A DNA stretch of 64,000 nt from Macrophomina tecta (Eukaryota > Ascomycota > Dothideomycetes > Botryosphaeriales > Botryosphaeriaceae): the NCBI GenBank assembly GCA_024180945.1, contig JAKSGN010000043.1, positions 992,001 to 1,056,000 on the forward strand, given 5' to 3'. Position 1 is the stretch's first letter. Each line of letters opens with the position of its first letter. The position numbers were made by a program, and so were the translations under genes. The notes beneath the pieces are model-generated. The model worked only from the letters and a program-made list of their open reading frames with translations, had not been told where the DNA came from and ran no database searches. This document shows positions 10,900 through 20,940 of this stretch, in pieces.

Positions 10900-12330
10900 A
10901 ATCGTTCTCGTTCGTTATTTCTACGCTAATTCTATACTTGGCTATAAGGCGCTTGAGTTCCGAAAGAGTTATAGGGTCCGGTATAGCTTCTGCTTCGCTA
11001 TTCGTTGAGTTGTATAGTTCTTCGGTCTCGCTGTTTACGAGTTTCTCGTCTAAAGGGAAGCTATTAATAATATTATTAGCTTCGATAACTTCTTCGTTCT
11101 TAGTTATTATACTGAATTATCGAGGTTTATAGGGGTACTATTCCGATATGTTCTTGCTGCTTTAATATATCTAATAGTTATCGTCGTAGTAGGCTGTCTA
11201 GTGTAGCGTATTATAGTTATCTTGGCGGGATATAACTGATACTTCGCGCTAAGCGCTTGAGGTCTATTTTCCGTCTTTCTTGTTGCGGGGGTTCTGCGGA
11301 CACTTAGAAGAAAAGTATTTATTACTACCGTAGGTAATGTAGAGTTGATCTTTATAGCGCTATTTCTACTCGTTCGTCTAGTTCGAATTAGGTCTTTTAG
11401 GCTTCTTGTTGTTATTTTGACTATTATTATTGCCCTTCTTGGAATTCTATTGGTTGGCCGCGTTGAGGGCTATAGCGTCTCCGCCTTCGAGGGTTGTTCT
11501 TTTACGGCGAGGCTTTGAGGTGTTAGCTTGTCGAGAACCTATTTTTTATTCGTATATACGACCGTCGATTTGAGACGCAAGGTCTACTATCTTCTAGAAG
11601 ATAGATAGGTATTTATAGGTAATTATATTCTTCTTAACTTCTTCCTTTAGGCCTTTATAGAAGAGGTCGCGGAAAGTCTTGTCTAACTATTCGAGGTAGG
11701 CTATAAGCTATTAAAACTTAGTTACGTAGATAGCTATAGACCCTAGTTATTTAACGGTTATAATATCGTTAGAGGCTTTACGGACTTTATCCCGATCGTT
11801 AAAAGTAGCCCTAAGGTTATCTATAAATCCCGTATAGATATCGAAGATTTTCTTAGTCTTTTCTCGTCTTTTCTCGAGAGAGTGTTCGTTGGCTAGGTGG
11901 TCGCGAAGGTATGGTTCTATTTATGCCTCTGCCGTTTCTCTAAGGTAGGTTAATACGAAGAGTACTTCCTCGGCGTCGCTATTGAATTACGCTTAGTTAA
12001 ACTAGAGGTAGCGTTATATCTAGAGTAGAAAGGATTGGAGCTTCTTTTTATCTCTATCGAACTTCTCGGGTGCCGCTACTTTAACCTTAGTAGCGCTTTG
12101 CTTTATCGTGTGCTTAATTAGTCGAGTGTTTTAAGTCTTTAGCTCCTTGATAAGCTATAAGAGCTTAGCTCTAGTGGGCTCCGTTTACTATACGAGCTAA
12201 GCTGGCCCCTAGGCATCCTAAACGTAATCCTCGGCCGGGTCGACCTCTATCTAAGATCCTAGTGCTATTACTATTTTCTAAACTCGTTAGGGGGTAATAT
12301 CTTACTCGATAAGACTTAATCTTAAAGCTT
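10900..12330 (-). pseudogene. Ty3 gag region with degraded zinc knuckle
   Basis: Adjacent to the right (5') LTR. At about 11280-11345 minus a stretch ending FSSKCPQNPR looks like the end of a CCHC knuckle in which earlier Cys/His positions have become Tyr by G-to-A change. The rest is assigned by position only and is broken by many stops. Confidence 0.55.
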
Positions 12331-12359
12331 TCCTCTCCTTGCAAAGATAGTAGTTAAAG

Positions 12360-12805
12360 TGTAACGAGCGGGCCTCTACCTCTAAGAATTTAAATACTAA
12401 AGAAGAAGAAAACCTATCGAGGGGGTTTTCCTTAAGTGGGTATAAGAAGAGGATAAGAGTAAGTCGAATACGTAATAAGACTAAGCACTGCGTGCGAAGG
12501 CTGTGTTACTAACAATATACTAAATTATTATTAAAGTTAACCACGAAGGTTAAAACTATCTAAAGAGCGTGGTTTATATACTAGTAGGAAATATATATAA
12601 TCTATATACTTAGTAAAGGTGTTGCGCTTAGTAACTAATCGCGACTATCCTACTAAGCAGTTGGGTTGACCTGCTTAATTTCTAGGCGAGTAGGTCCGAC
12701 TGATCGCGGGAGTCACGTGATTCCTAACCCATATCTCTTCGGTTCTGCTCGTCTTCGGCGGGGCTGTTCCTACCTTCATCACCCTGTGCAGGCTGCGCCG
12801 TAACA
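12360..12805 (-). repeat. 5' LTR of the Ty3 element (right copy)
   Basis: 446 bp, begins TGTAACGAGCGGG and ends GCGCCGTAACA with intact TG...CA ends. It keeps a CACGTGAT box that is mutated in the left copy and is also present in the solo LTR at 39720. Confidence 0.94.
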
Positions 12806-12810
12806 GTAAA
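12806..12810. repeat. Right target-site duplication (GTAAA)
   Basis: Identical to 4944-4948. Confidence 0.9.
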
Positions 12811-13853
12811 TAGTTAAATCCACACACCTCGTATTTGTTTCGATTGCCTTTTAGCTAGCTTACCAAATCCAACTGGCTTAGGGAACAATTGCAAGAGTAT
12901 CCTTGCCATATATTTAGCCGCCCCGGATCATCTGAGTCACCGGCTGCGCTAAGGCGTAAATTCATGGAAGCGCCGGTAATTTACGGTTCATACACGCGCG
13001 ACGTGAACGTCCTGATAGTTGGCATGGCGTTAAGCATTATTAACTCTACTAAATGCACATTACATAGCCTCGGAACCTTCGTCACATCTAGCCCAGCTTC
13101 TTCTCACCTATGTGTTGATATTTCTGGTTATCACGTGTGTTTATGGTGACCAAATGTTGGTAGCTCTATAGGATGTGACAAGAGGCACTTTATGGGCCGC
13201 TCTCCTCTAATAATATGCCAAATCTTCCCACATATGAACGGAATATACCATGAAGACACCTCCCGACGGATTCTTAACCCCTCTCATGTGTCTCCCTACA
13301 TGTTACGCTTGGCCTTCAACAGGAGGGGGTTATCGTCAGGTAGGGGCTGGAGAATATGTTCCAAGCGTCACGGGGTCCGCTACCATTGTCGAAGTATTGC
13401 TGAGGGAGAATGTAGAGGATAGCAGTCAAGATCAAGCCAGGAAGGTTCAAGGTATGGTAGGGAGCAGACGAAGACGTTACCTGTTTAATAATTAGTTGTT
13501 TCTAAGAACCCCCGATAAAAGCTACATCCTTTCTAGCCCGTAATTTTATTGAGCTTCTTTATTAGAAGCTACGATAAGTTCCTAAGACGTATCTTTTAGT
13601 TTTAACTAATATAGGCGTTAAGCTCTCCCTCGTTTGGCCTCCGTTCTAATTTGCCTAAATCCACGATATTCGAATTAGTCCTAAAATAATATGCAATAAA
13701 TTTTCACACTGTTATAGGGCGACTGCCCCTCCTCAGAAGCGCAAAATAAGGGACAGAAAGTAACGACTAAAATCTGAAAGCTGAACACGCTATAAAAGCG
13801 GTAGTTAGCATCTACCTCAGACGTCCCGATTCTCTATTATATTAGCGCTTCTT
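12811..13853. other. No gene recognised
   Basis: Lies between the Ty3 element and the acyltransferase relic. Short plus-strand frames at 12889-13149, 13192-13422 and 13250-13495 have no family signature. The stretch from 13495 to 13850 is AT-rich. Confidence 0.5.
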
Positions 13854-15319
13854 TTACATCCGATTTAGATTCTCTTCAATCTTGGCCCAAGCTAGGGGTA
13901 GCAGAGTCCCCGTTAGCAAATAGTTATTGCCATGGTCCTTACCCAGCACTACGATTACGTTCCTGGCCGTTGGGCTTTCTCGCAGCGATTGCGCGTGATG
14001 GAACACTACAGTGCCGGGTGGGCCACTCCTCGACTGCCCCGTCTCCCCGGCACGCACAAGTGCTGGGCCAAAGTCGACAGCCTTGAATAAGCCCGCCCGG
14101 GTCCAACTCGTAAAGGGCATCAACAGGGCGTCGGGCTCGCCGCACACCAACGCCGGATCGCTGTCTGACTTGGATTCTCGGCGCAGCTCGCGCAGGAAGG
14201 TCAACACCTGAGCCTCTGTCGATTGGTCCGTCAGACAGCGCCGGTTCTCCAGAGCGATGGGCCCCAGAGGTCCGGTCGCGACCTCGGGAGACGGGAACGT
14301 GAACGCCGCAACCGCCATATTCTGGACGTGAACACCAGGCGCCTGCAGGAGCGACGAGAGCCGAAAGCGCGCGTTGATGGCGTGAAGCGCCATCACTGGG
14401 CGCGGCTGCGGCAGGGAGGAAGCCACAGCGCGCATTGCCAACGCCGTCAGCACGTCGCCCTCGCTGATGAAGCACTGCTCTTTCTCGCCACCCTGGACGG
14501 CCAGATCGCCCTGAGCCTGGCGTAGCAACTCAGCCACTGCCTTCTCTGGCGAGAAGATGGTGCGCGTCTCGGCGACCGGATTCCACAGTAGATCCCAGGC
14601 AAATCGCAGGCCAAACTTGAGCATAGCCAATCCTCTCAGCTGCTTCTGTCTTAGCCTGAGTGCTTCCTCCTTTTCCATCATCGCATCGGCGGCTGCACAT
14701 ATCGCATCCTCCCGGGCACCGAGCATGGGTGGCACCTCCGACTCCCGACCCGCTAACACCAGAGACCAGCCGAGTAGGAGGGCCTGTTGGCCCATGACGT
14801 CCATAAGTGTGTGTGGCCACGAATGGGCGACTAGGTCGAGTCGTTGAATGATGTGATGCAAAGCGATAGCTGGGGCGTATCCTGGGAGGTGAAGTCCTGG
14901 ATCGTGCCCGGCGCATCTTCGCGAGCCGCAAAGGCTGGAAAGCCTTGCGGCCCAGACTGGATGGACGGGCCCTCGGTAGCTTTAGGGAGAGTCTTTGCCA
15001 ACGGATGGTCGTCGATATCCATTGGTAGCGCTTGGTGGGTATAGGACACGGCAGGACGTTCCGCCGTAAAAGGCCGGGGCACATGAATTTCCAGTTCTCC
15101 GGTGTCCTGGGGAGCGTGAGCCAGCAACTATTGACCGGTTGCGACTGACCAAAATGAGGAGCTCACCTTTGATCTCAGTCGACCGCCGACCTTCCTCCAA
15201 TCTCCAATCTCTAGCAGGCTTGACAGTGAGGCGTGCAGCTTGTTCGCATCCAGTACGTCGTTGAAGCGTAGCGTCCATGCGACGACAATATTCCGGAGCG
15301 TCTTTGTGTCATCTAGCAT
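13854..15319 (-). pseudogene. BAHD-type (HxxxD) acyltransferase, frameshifted
   Basis: Members of this transferase family move acyl groups from CoA to alcohol or amine groups, often in secondary metabolism. The N-terminal part (15319-15167) has GDWRKVGGRLR. A 39-nt interval at 15128-15166 (GTGAGC...TAG) is either a very short intron or contains a TAG stop. The next block (15127 down) has GELEIHVPRPF and PQLSLCITSFNDS. The frame is then lost by a one-base deletion near 14831-14840, just before HSWPHTLMD, whose HTLMD is the catalytic HxxxD. The second frame continues to 13854 with VDFGP, corresponding to the DFGWG structural motif. All landmarks are present, so the loss is recent or a sequence error. 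It lies near a broken regulator, reductase and ligase. Confidence 0.75.
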
Positions 15320-15322
15320 GTG

Positions 15323-15340
15323 AACAGGGTACGTCCTGTT
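15323..15340. repeat. Hairpin AACAGG/CCTGTT
   Basis: A perfect 6-bp inverted repeat around GTACGT, directly 5' of the acyltransferase start. The first of several palindromes in about 420 bp. Confidence 0.6.
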
Positions 15341-15490
15341 TAACTACTAGACGGCTTAGATTTAGCTAAAGCTGGTGCCGAGCCTTGTCTAGGGCTTTTT
15401 TAATATCGTCCTCAATCTGTTGATAGGTTTTGGTTATGGTAAGTTATGTGGTTGGTGATTGGTTGTGGACGGAAGATGATAGAGGGGATT

Positions 15491-15524
15491 GGTTTTGCAT
15501 TAAGCTGGGTTTTGCATTAAGCTG
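15491..15524. repeat. Two tandem 17-bp units
   Basis: GGTTTTGCATTAAGCTG occurs twice in a row without mismatch, followed by GG. Confidence 0.85.
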
Positions 15525-15545
15525 GGAGCTCCTTGCTTGCGAGGA

Positions 15546-15595
15546 GGCCTCCTGTCAGTCGACGCGGTGGTCAATGCGTCGACTGACAGGAGGCC
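15546..15595. repeat. Perfect 20-bp inverted repeat, 10-nt loop
   Basis: The left arm GGCCTCCTGTCAGTCGACGC (15546-15565) and right arm (15576-15595) are exact reverse complements around GGTGGTCAAT. Such an arm length is very unlikely by chance. The function is unknown; it could be a small foldback element or a protein-binding palindrome. Confidence 0.92.
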
Positions 15596-15601
15596 AGTGC
15601 G

Positions 15602-15618
15602 CTGGGCCTGCGGCCCAG
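15602..15618. repeat. Hairpin CTGGGCC/GGCCCAG
   Basis: A perfect 7-bp inverted repeat with a 3-nt loop, seven bases after the 20-bp palindrome. Confidence 0.75.
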
Positions 15619-15710
15619 TGACACTGCCGTTGGCTCCGAGCAGTGTTTAGGCCTCTTAAATTGTTGAGAATTGGAGCTCCGTCCGGTGTTCGGTGGATAG
15701 TAGCGTAGGG

Positions 15711-15738
15711 AGACTCATGCCTGCAAAGGCATGAGTCT
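15711..15738. repeat. Perfect 11-bp inverted repeat AGACTCATGCC, 6-nt loop
   Basis: Arms at 15711-15721 and 15728-15738 are exact reverse complements around TGCAAA. It belongs to the same palindrome cluster. Confidence 0.88.
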
Positions 15739-16725
15739 AAGCGCCACCGCATTGGGGTTAGCGCGGAACGTGAGCCATACGTATATCTTAGCAAGAGTTT
15801 AGTAGGCAGACGAAATCGAGCGACTCATCGTGAACTATCTCTTCCCTAACCGCTGTGCAAACCCTTACCGGTTTAACATAAATCTAACTTTCCTTAGCCT
15901 TCTTTTCTTCTTTTCTTAGCCTGGGAACGTTGCCAGCTTACCCCCGCTTGGAAGACACTTCAGCGCAGGTCGTGGCAATAATGATATCTCGGAGAGAGCG
16001 GAACGTACAAGTCTTTTATAATAACAATAGTCCTGATTTCTTAGGGTGTGTTTGGTAGCTTTCGTTGCAAATGCAACGTAGCAATCGTGACCGTTTGGCC
16101 AATTGACGGTGATTGTGTACCAAATACGCGACACGTCAGCAGGGTCATCAGTAGCGCCAAAACTGGCGGCCCCTACGCCGTATACAGGCAAGACGTGTGC
16201 CGATCACCGTGTTTTCAAAAACTTGCTCGCCTGGCCCATATCCTGCCGTTTGGTGAAATGAAGTTGGCATCCGCGTGTCCTAAACTCTCCGTCGGCATCG
16301 GGGGCTTGCGTGCGCGCCTCCGCAAGGCCCTACAGCATAGCTAACACAAGACGATTTGACCAAGGGAAGCGCCCAGAGTAAGCGCGCTTATGGCTAGGAG
16401 TACTAGTACGGTTTCTTCAATAAGATTTAGTAGCCATGCTAATCGGAGCCGCTAAGAGGCCAAAGCTCGCCTACAAGTGTCCAAGCGTTTAAACTGAATT
16501 CGGATACGAGACGCCACGAACTATATAGGGAGTTAAGGGCAATCAGATCAACCCTGCTGGTATGGCGTCCCGGCAACATGATTCTTCTGAGACCCGAAGA
16601 AGTCGTTTTCCCTAAACAAGCCCTCCGCAGCAAGGAAATACACCTGGCCCTTTAAGCCACTGTGCATCCGTTGACCCAGCTCAGACCCGCCGACCCCAGG
16701 GTCACAGGGGCGCGCTCGAGTTTTC
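15739..16725. other. No gene recognised; possible small degraded terminal-repeat element
   Basis: No family signature in any frame. At about 16048-16125, TTTGGTA and TACCAAA face each other across an imperfect palindrome centred near TTGGCCAA, which could be a very small transposon remnant. The rest is featureless. Confidence 0.35.
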
Positions 16726-18022
16726 TTATGGATGCCCTGGTGCGGTCAATCCTCGGGAAGCATGTGTGGACTTGATGTCTCGGACGTCTTTGTCGTGCAG
16801 ATGTCGACCCGTGGATAGTGAATGGTCCAGAGCACAAGCCAATCGGATATATGGTCCAGGATCCTCTGTCAGAACGCCGCGCCAACCATCTGGATCTAGC
16901 GCAAAGCCGTCGATTGTCGCGCTTCGGCACCGGGAGAGGAGGTGTCTGGAAAGCAACGATGAGTTGGACTGAACGTCAAGTGGAGTGCCGTGGAACAATA
17001 ATAGAAGCGAAGCCTGGGCGATGGCTCTGTAGTCACACTCGGTGCGCAAGGCGCAAAGCAACTACGTGGGAACACGTCCCAGCCGTGTGGAAGTTTGGAA
17101 AGCCGCAGGCTCTCATCACGCTCAAAGGGACAAGCCGGGCGACTGTCACGACGAAAGTGCTTATGTTTTGCCTAGAAGTCCGGCACTTACCGCGGACGCG
17201 GCAAAGAGCATCGCGTGAAACACTAGTAATGGTATTTTTTGGGGCGGTAGAAGACTGAGCTTGCTCCTGCGCATATGTTTGCCAGAACTCGCCTTTGTCG
17301 AGTACTGGGGTGCAGGGATGAACATGGATGAAGTACCGACGCACGAATTCGTCAAGATGCGATCCGCCCGGGACATGAAGACAGCCCTTGAGCTCGAGGT
17401 ATCTAAAGCCTTTCTGGAAGACCCTGGCCGGCTCCTTCAGTCCAAGAAATTGATAGTAGGAAAAGGCGATGCACGTGTCGAGCGTCAGATCCTCGAGGAA
17501 GCGCTCAAAGCCGTCGGTGAAGGCGGACGCGTTGAGAGAGGGACAGATCCAAGCGTAGCCTTCGAAGGTGATTAGCTCGCACGCAGAGGCGGTCCAGAAA
17601 TTTGGACGCACCAAGCTCAAGGTTAGAAAGTGGGTCCAAGCCATTCCTCAGAACAAGACTAGCGGACGGTGGGTCCGCAAGAGACTGTTCTCAGCCCGAG
17701 GTAGGCTGTAGACGACCGGGAGGGCTCAAGCCCTGGGCCGTCTGAGCTCTCTGTATTGCACTTTCCAGTAGCTTTTTCGGGGCGGGGGGGGGCTAGAACA
17801 ACGGGAGATTAGGAAACGCATGTTCCGGACAGAACACGGTCGCTCATCTAGGCGGCAGTTGGTGCATGGCGTGCCGGGTGCAGAGACGTCGCATCTCACC
17901 TTGCGCAGGTGGGGTTGCAGGCAGGCGACGCGATTTCGCTTCCAGGGCAGGGAACGATGGTCCGAAGCAGAGTAGGCCTGCGGCTGGCCAGCCGACTGCT
18001 CCGTGCTGGCGATGCTGCTCAT
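16726..18022 (-). pseudogene. Zn2Cys6 transcription factor, multiply broken
   Basis: The N-terminal piece (18022-17726) carries the fungal binuclear zinc cluster, ACLQPHLRKVRCD then TPCTNCRLDERPC, but the second ligand Cys is Pro. The middle piece (within 17644-17230) has YLELKGCLHVP, LDEFVRRYFIHVHPCTPVLD and GEFWQTY, the start of the fungal-specific regulatory domain. The frame is then lost at an A6 run near 17245 (one A too many) and continues as KIPLLVFHAMLFAASA to a GTAAGT donor. A further piece near 17061-16950 has DYRAIAQASLLLLFHGTPLDVQS. Order and orientation are right for one gene with several lesions. This type of regulator often sits in secondary-metabolite clusters, and here lies between the acyltransferase and reductase relics. 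Confidence 0.75.
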
Positions 18023-18190
18023 GGCCGTGAGGTTATCTAAAAGGCGGCTGTGTTACGCGTTGCTGGCGGAAACAAGTCCTTCGCGGCACTGTGTGTGCAG
18101 TGCGGGGTTTTGTGCGCAGGAGACAGGCAACGAGCCTTTGTTCTGTGTCATAAATCTATCAACTATTCGCATTGTCCCCAATACACAGCC

Positions 18191-19343
18191 CTACAGCTTG
18201 CTATTGATGTCCGGCGTGATCTTAATGACCAGCTTGCCGAATTGATTGCCAGCCCCAATCTCCTGGAACAAGCCCTCGATGGCGTCCAGATTGCCGATGC
18301 CCCCGACTACCTTGGACACGACCGGGCGCACTCCGCTCTGCTTGACGAAGTTAATCATGTCGCGGAACTCCTTCCTGGAGCCCATGGTCGAGCCTTTGAC
18401 ATCAATGTTCTTCAGCACTGCCTTCATGGTGAAGTCCATCTTCGGCGCAAGCGTCATGCCGTAGACAACGAGGACGCCCCCGGGCTGCGTCATGTCAGTG
18501 CTCGTCCTAGCGATCGTGGTGCTCGGGGAAGTAAATAGTTGCCTACCTTGAGTAGCTGCACGCTTTTTTCCACTATGTCGCCACCGGCCCCGTCAATGAT
18601 AGCGTCGAAGCGCCTCCGTTCACTGGGCAGGAGGCTAAGCAATGCCTCTGGCCAGCGAGCCTCGCGGTAGTTCACGCCACCTCGCGCGCCCAGCTCGACG
18701 GCCCTCCGGATCTTGTGCGCGCTGGAACTGGTTACCCACACGTCGGCGCCACGCGCAATCGCAAACTTCAGCGCCATTAGAGCGACACCGCCGCCAATAC
18801 CGGTGACCAAGGACGGTCGCGCCTTTGCCCGAGCCCTCTCCGCCTGCCTTGGTTACCAACGCCCTCCACGCCGTCAGTGCCGTCACGGGCAGCGCCGCCG
18901 CCTCGACGTCACTGAGATGGGCAGGCGCCTCCTCGATTTCCCCCTCGTCGATCGTAAGATACTCGGTGAGCGTGCCTTTGTCGTTGTACTTGGTCCCGCC
19001 AAGCAAGCTGCACCAGCCAGATGGCGCCTCTGGTCCCGCGCGCGAGTCCTTCCAGCCGCTCCCCGGGTTGATGACCACACGCTTATGGAGCCAATCCGGC
19101 GAGGCCGCCTCGCCAACCGCGACCACGGTCCCAGCGCCGTCTGAAAGCAGCGGTACGCCACCCGTCGTGCCCGGGTAGAGGTGCTTCCGGATGAAAAAGT
19201 CTCGATGGTTGAGCGAAGCCGCAGCCATCTTCACCAGGACTTCGCGGCCATGGGGGCACCGGAACGGGCGTGGTGCACAGGGCGAGTGGATGGTAGACTT
19301 CGCCTGGGACGCCCTCCGCAAGGCGAATCGTGATGTACTTCAT
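18191..19343 (-). pseudogene. MDR-family NAD(P)H-dependent reductase/dehydrogenase, frameshifted
   Basis: A medium-chain dehydrogenase/reductase. In order: start MKYITIRLAEG (19343), EVLVKMAAASLNHRDFFIRK, LLSDGAGTVVAVG, NDKGTLTEYLTI, AALPVTALTAWRAL, the Rossmann segment VTGIGGGVALMALKFA, then DAIIDGAGGD. A 62-nt intron lies at 18485-18546 and the last exon runs PGGVLVVYGMT to the stop at 18191. Two one-base shifts break it: near 19247-19262 (after PVPVP) and near 18810-18815 (before the nucleotide-binding loop). Catalytic-zinc ligands were not evident, so a quinone-oxidoreductase-like enzyme is favoured. Part of the decayed cluster. Confidence 0.8.
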
Positions 19344-19695
19344 GATCGGAACTGGTCGGCGTGAGGAAGGTTAGAGGGTTGAGATGCCCAGGCAGTGGCG
19401 CGCGGAGAGCGGGACTGCCTTCGCGTGCCGCTCACGCCGGCCCCTCCCGGGCCGAGGCCGGCTGCGCTGCGGCTCGGGTAAGTAAGTACAGTACCAGGGG
19501 CCCCCGGCGCCGGCCGCCGCACGATGGCACACACATATAAGCTCGAGGTATATCTACGGTATTGCTGGACGGTGCGCTACGGCGCAGTCCAAGGCTTCAG
19601 TAATGGTCCATGCAATGCACCAGCGGCGGCCCAACGTCCACCCGCCGTCACCCATCTAAGTATTTCTTACCCCGGGCCGCTGCAATTAGCCCCGA

Positions 19696-20578
19696 TGTCT
19701 GGTTACCCGCAACCCATCTTCGTGTCTTTCGCTGACGCACGACGCAGGCTCCCGACGTCGACCGCGGCGGCCGCATTGTGCAGCGATCGTACCAGGAGCT
19801 AAGCAACCGCGCTATGGGCCTGGCCTACTACCTCAGGTCTAGGGGACACGCGCGTGTGGGCATTCTGGCCCCCAACACGCTAGCCTTCCTCGAAGCTATT
19901 TTCGTAATTGGAGCTGTAGGCGGCATTAACGTTAGTAGGAGTCGTGCTGCAGATGCGCAGGCCCTTTGACCTACCGAGTGCCCCTCCAGAGCAACCGCTC
20001 GCGTGACTTCTCGCGGCTCTCAATTGCCGTCTGAAACCCGACGACATCTCATGCATCTTCGCACACGCCGAGGTCGCCCCCATCATTGTCGATAGCGAAT
20101 ACGCGGACCTTCTCGACGGCTTCCGCCACAGCAGGTCCCGCGTTGCCGTGATTATCGACAGTGACGAGGCTGATGTGCCGGGCCCGTTGGACGACGCCAT
20201 CCAGGATGGGCTGGCCCTCGACCGCGCGAGCGGCAGCAAGCACTGGTACAGGCTACCAATCCATCCGCAGTCCGATAACGGCCTCGAAGCCTTCGCATAT
20301 ACAAGCGGCACTACGGCCAGGCCCAAGGGCGTTGATGCCTCGATCGGTGCTGCATCTGGGCCGTTATGGCTGCCAGGGGAACCCATTTCTCCATGAGAAA
20401 GATCGACTATCCCGCTATCTGGCGGCTGCTAAAGCAGGAGCGCATCACTCACCTCTGCGCTGCCTCGACCGTCAGCACGCTGCTGTATAGCGCCCCGGAA
20501 GCGGTGCTGCTGCCGCATCCAGCCCTTCTTACTGCAGTCCCTTGGCGTGAATTGAATGTCTGTCTGCCTGTAAGCTAG
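19696..20578 (+). pseudogene. AMP-dependent acyl-CoA synthetase/ligase, truncated relic
   Basis: Adenylate-forming enzymes activate acids with ATP. Recognisable blocks are RSYQELSNRAMGLAYYLRSRG, VGILAPNTLAFLEAIF, LKPDDISCIFAHAEVAPIIV, the P-loop AYTSGTTARPKGV and KIDYPAIWRLLKQERITHLC. Blocks lie in shifting frames. About 90 residues between the P-loop block and the KIDYP block seem deleted, and the C-terminal half, with the remaining adenylate-forming motifs, is absent. It is divergent from the reductase relic at 19343, which suggests a shared promoter region once existed. Confidence 0.75.
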
Positions 20579-20940
20579 GATCGGCAACAACTCGCTGGGG
20601 GAGATACTATAACTGTATATACTTCCAGAAAAAAATTTAGCCCATTTACCTATTCTAACGGCTGACTGGTTCCGCTGCGACAATTCTTCTCAAAAAGGAA
20701 GCGCTTATGCTGTAACTGAGGGATGTTCGATGATGGTGATGTTGTTGGAGGCGGAATGTACGTCAAATCCCTTGTTAATTTGAATCAGCACCTATCTGCA
20801 ATAGAGCCATTTATGAACTCCTAGTGTCGATCAGGTAAACATTTTGGATGGGGCCTCGCCTTTCGTACAAGGTCTGAAGAAAGACTACCCATCTCAAATT
20901 GTGGTAATATCTCCAGTGGCTCTACAGTCTCACTGTGCGT
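20579..20940. other. No gene recognised
   Basis: Gap between the ligase relic and the 3' end of the Old Yellow Enzyme gene. It probably holds the terminator of the latter; nothing specific was seen. Confidence 0.5.

Larger units (their letters stand above)
4949..12805 (-). mobile_element. Ty3/gypsy LTR retrotransposon, full length, RIP-mutated
   Basis: A 7,857-bp element bounded by two 446-bp LTRs and a 5-bp target duplication. It lies on the minus strand: reading from the right LTR, the order is gag with a degraded zinc knuckle, aspartic protease, reverse transcriptase, RNase H and integrase, which is the Ty3 order. All of these frames are broken by many stops. LTR differences are transitions only, and stops are mostly TAG/TAA where CAG/CAA would restore sense, as expected of RIP. 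An unusual extra antisense gene sits between integrase and the left (3') LTR. The element cannot code for its own movement in this state. Confidence 0.93.
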
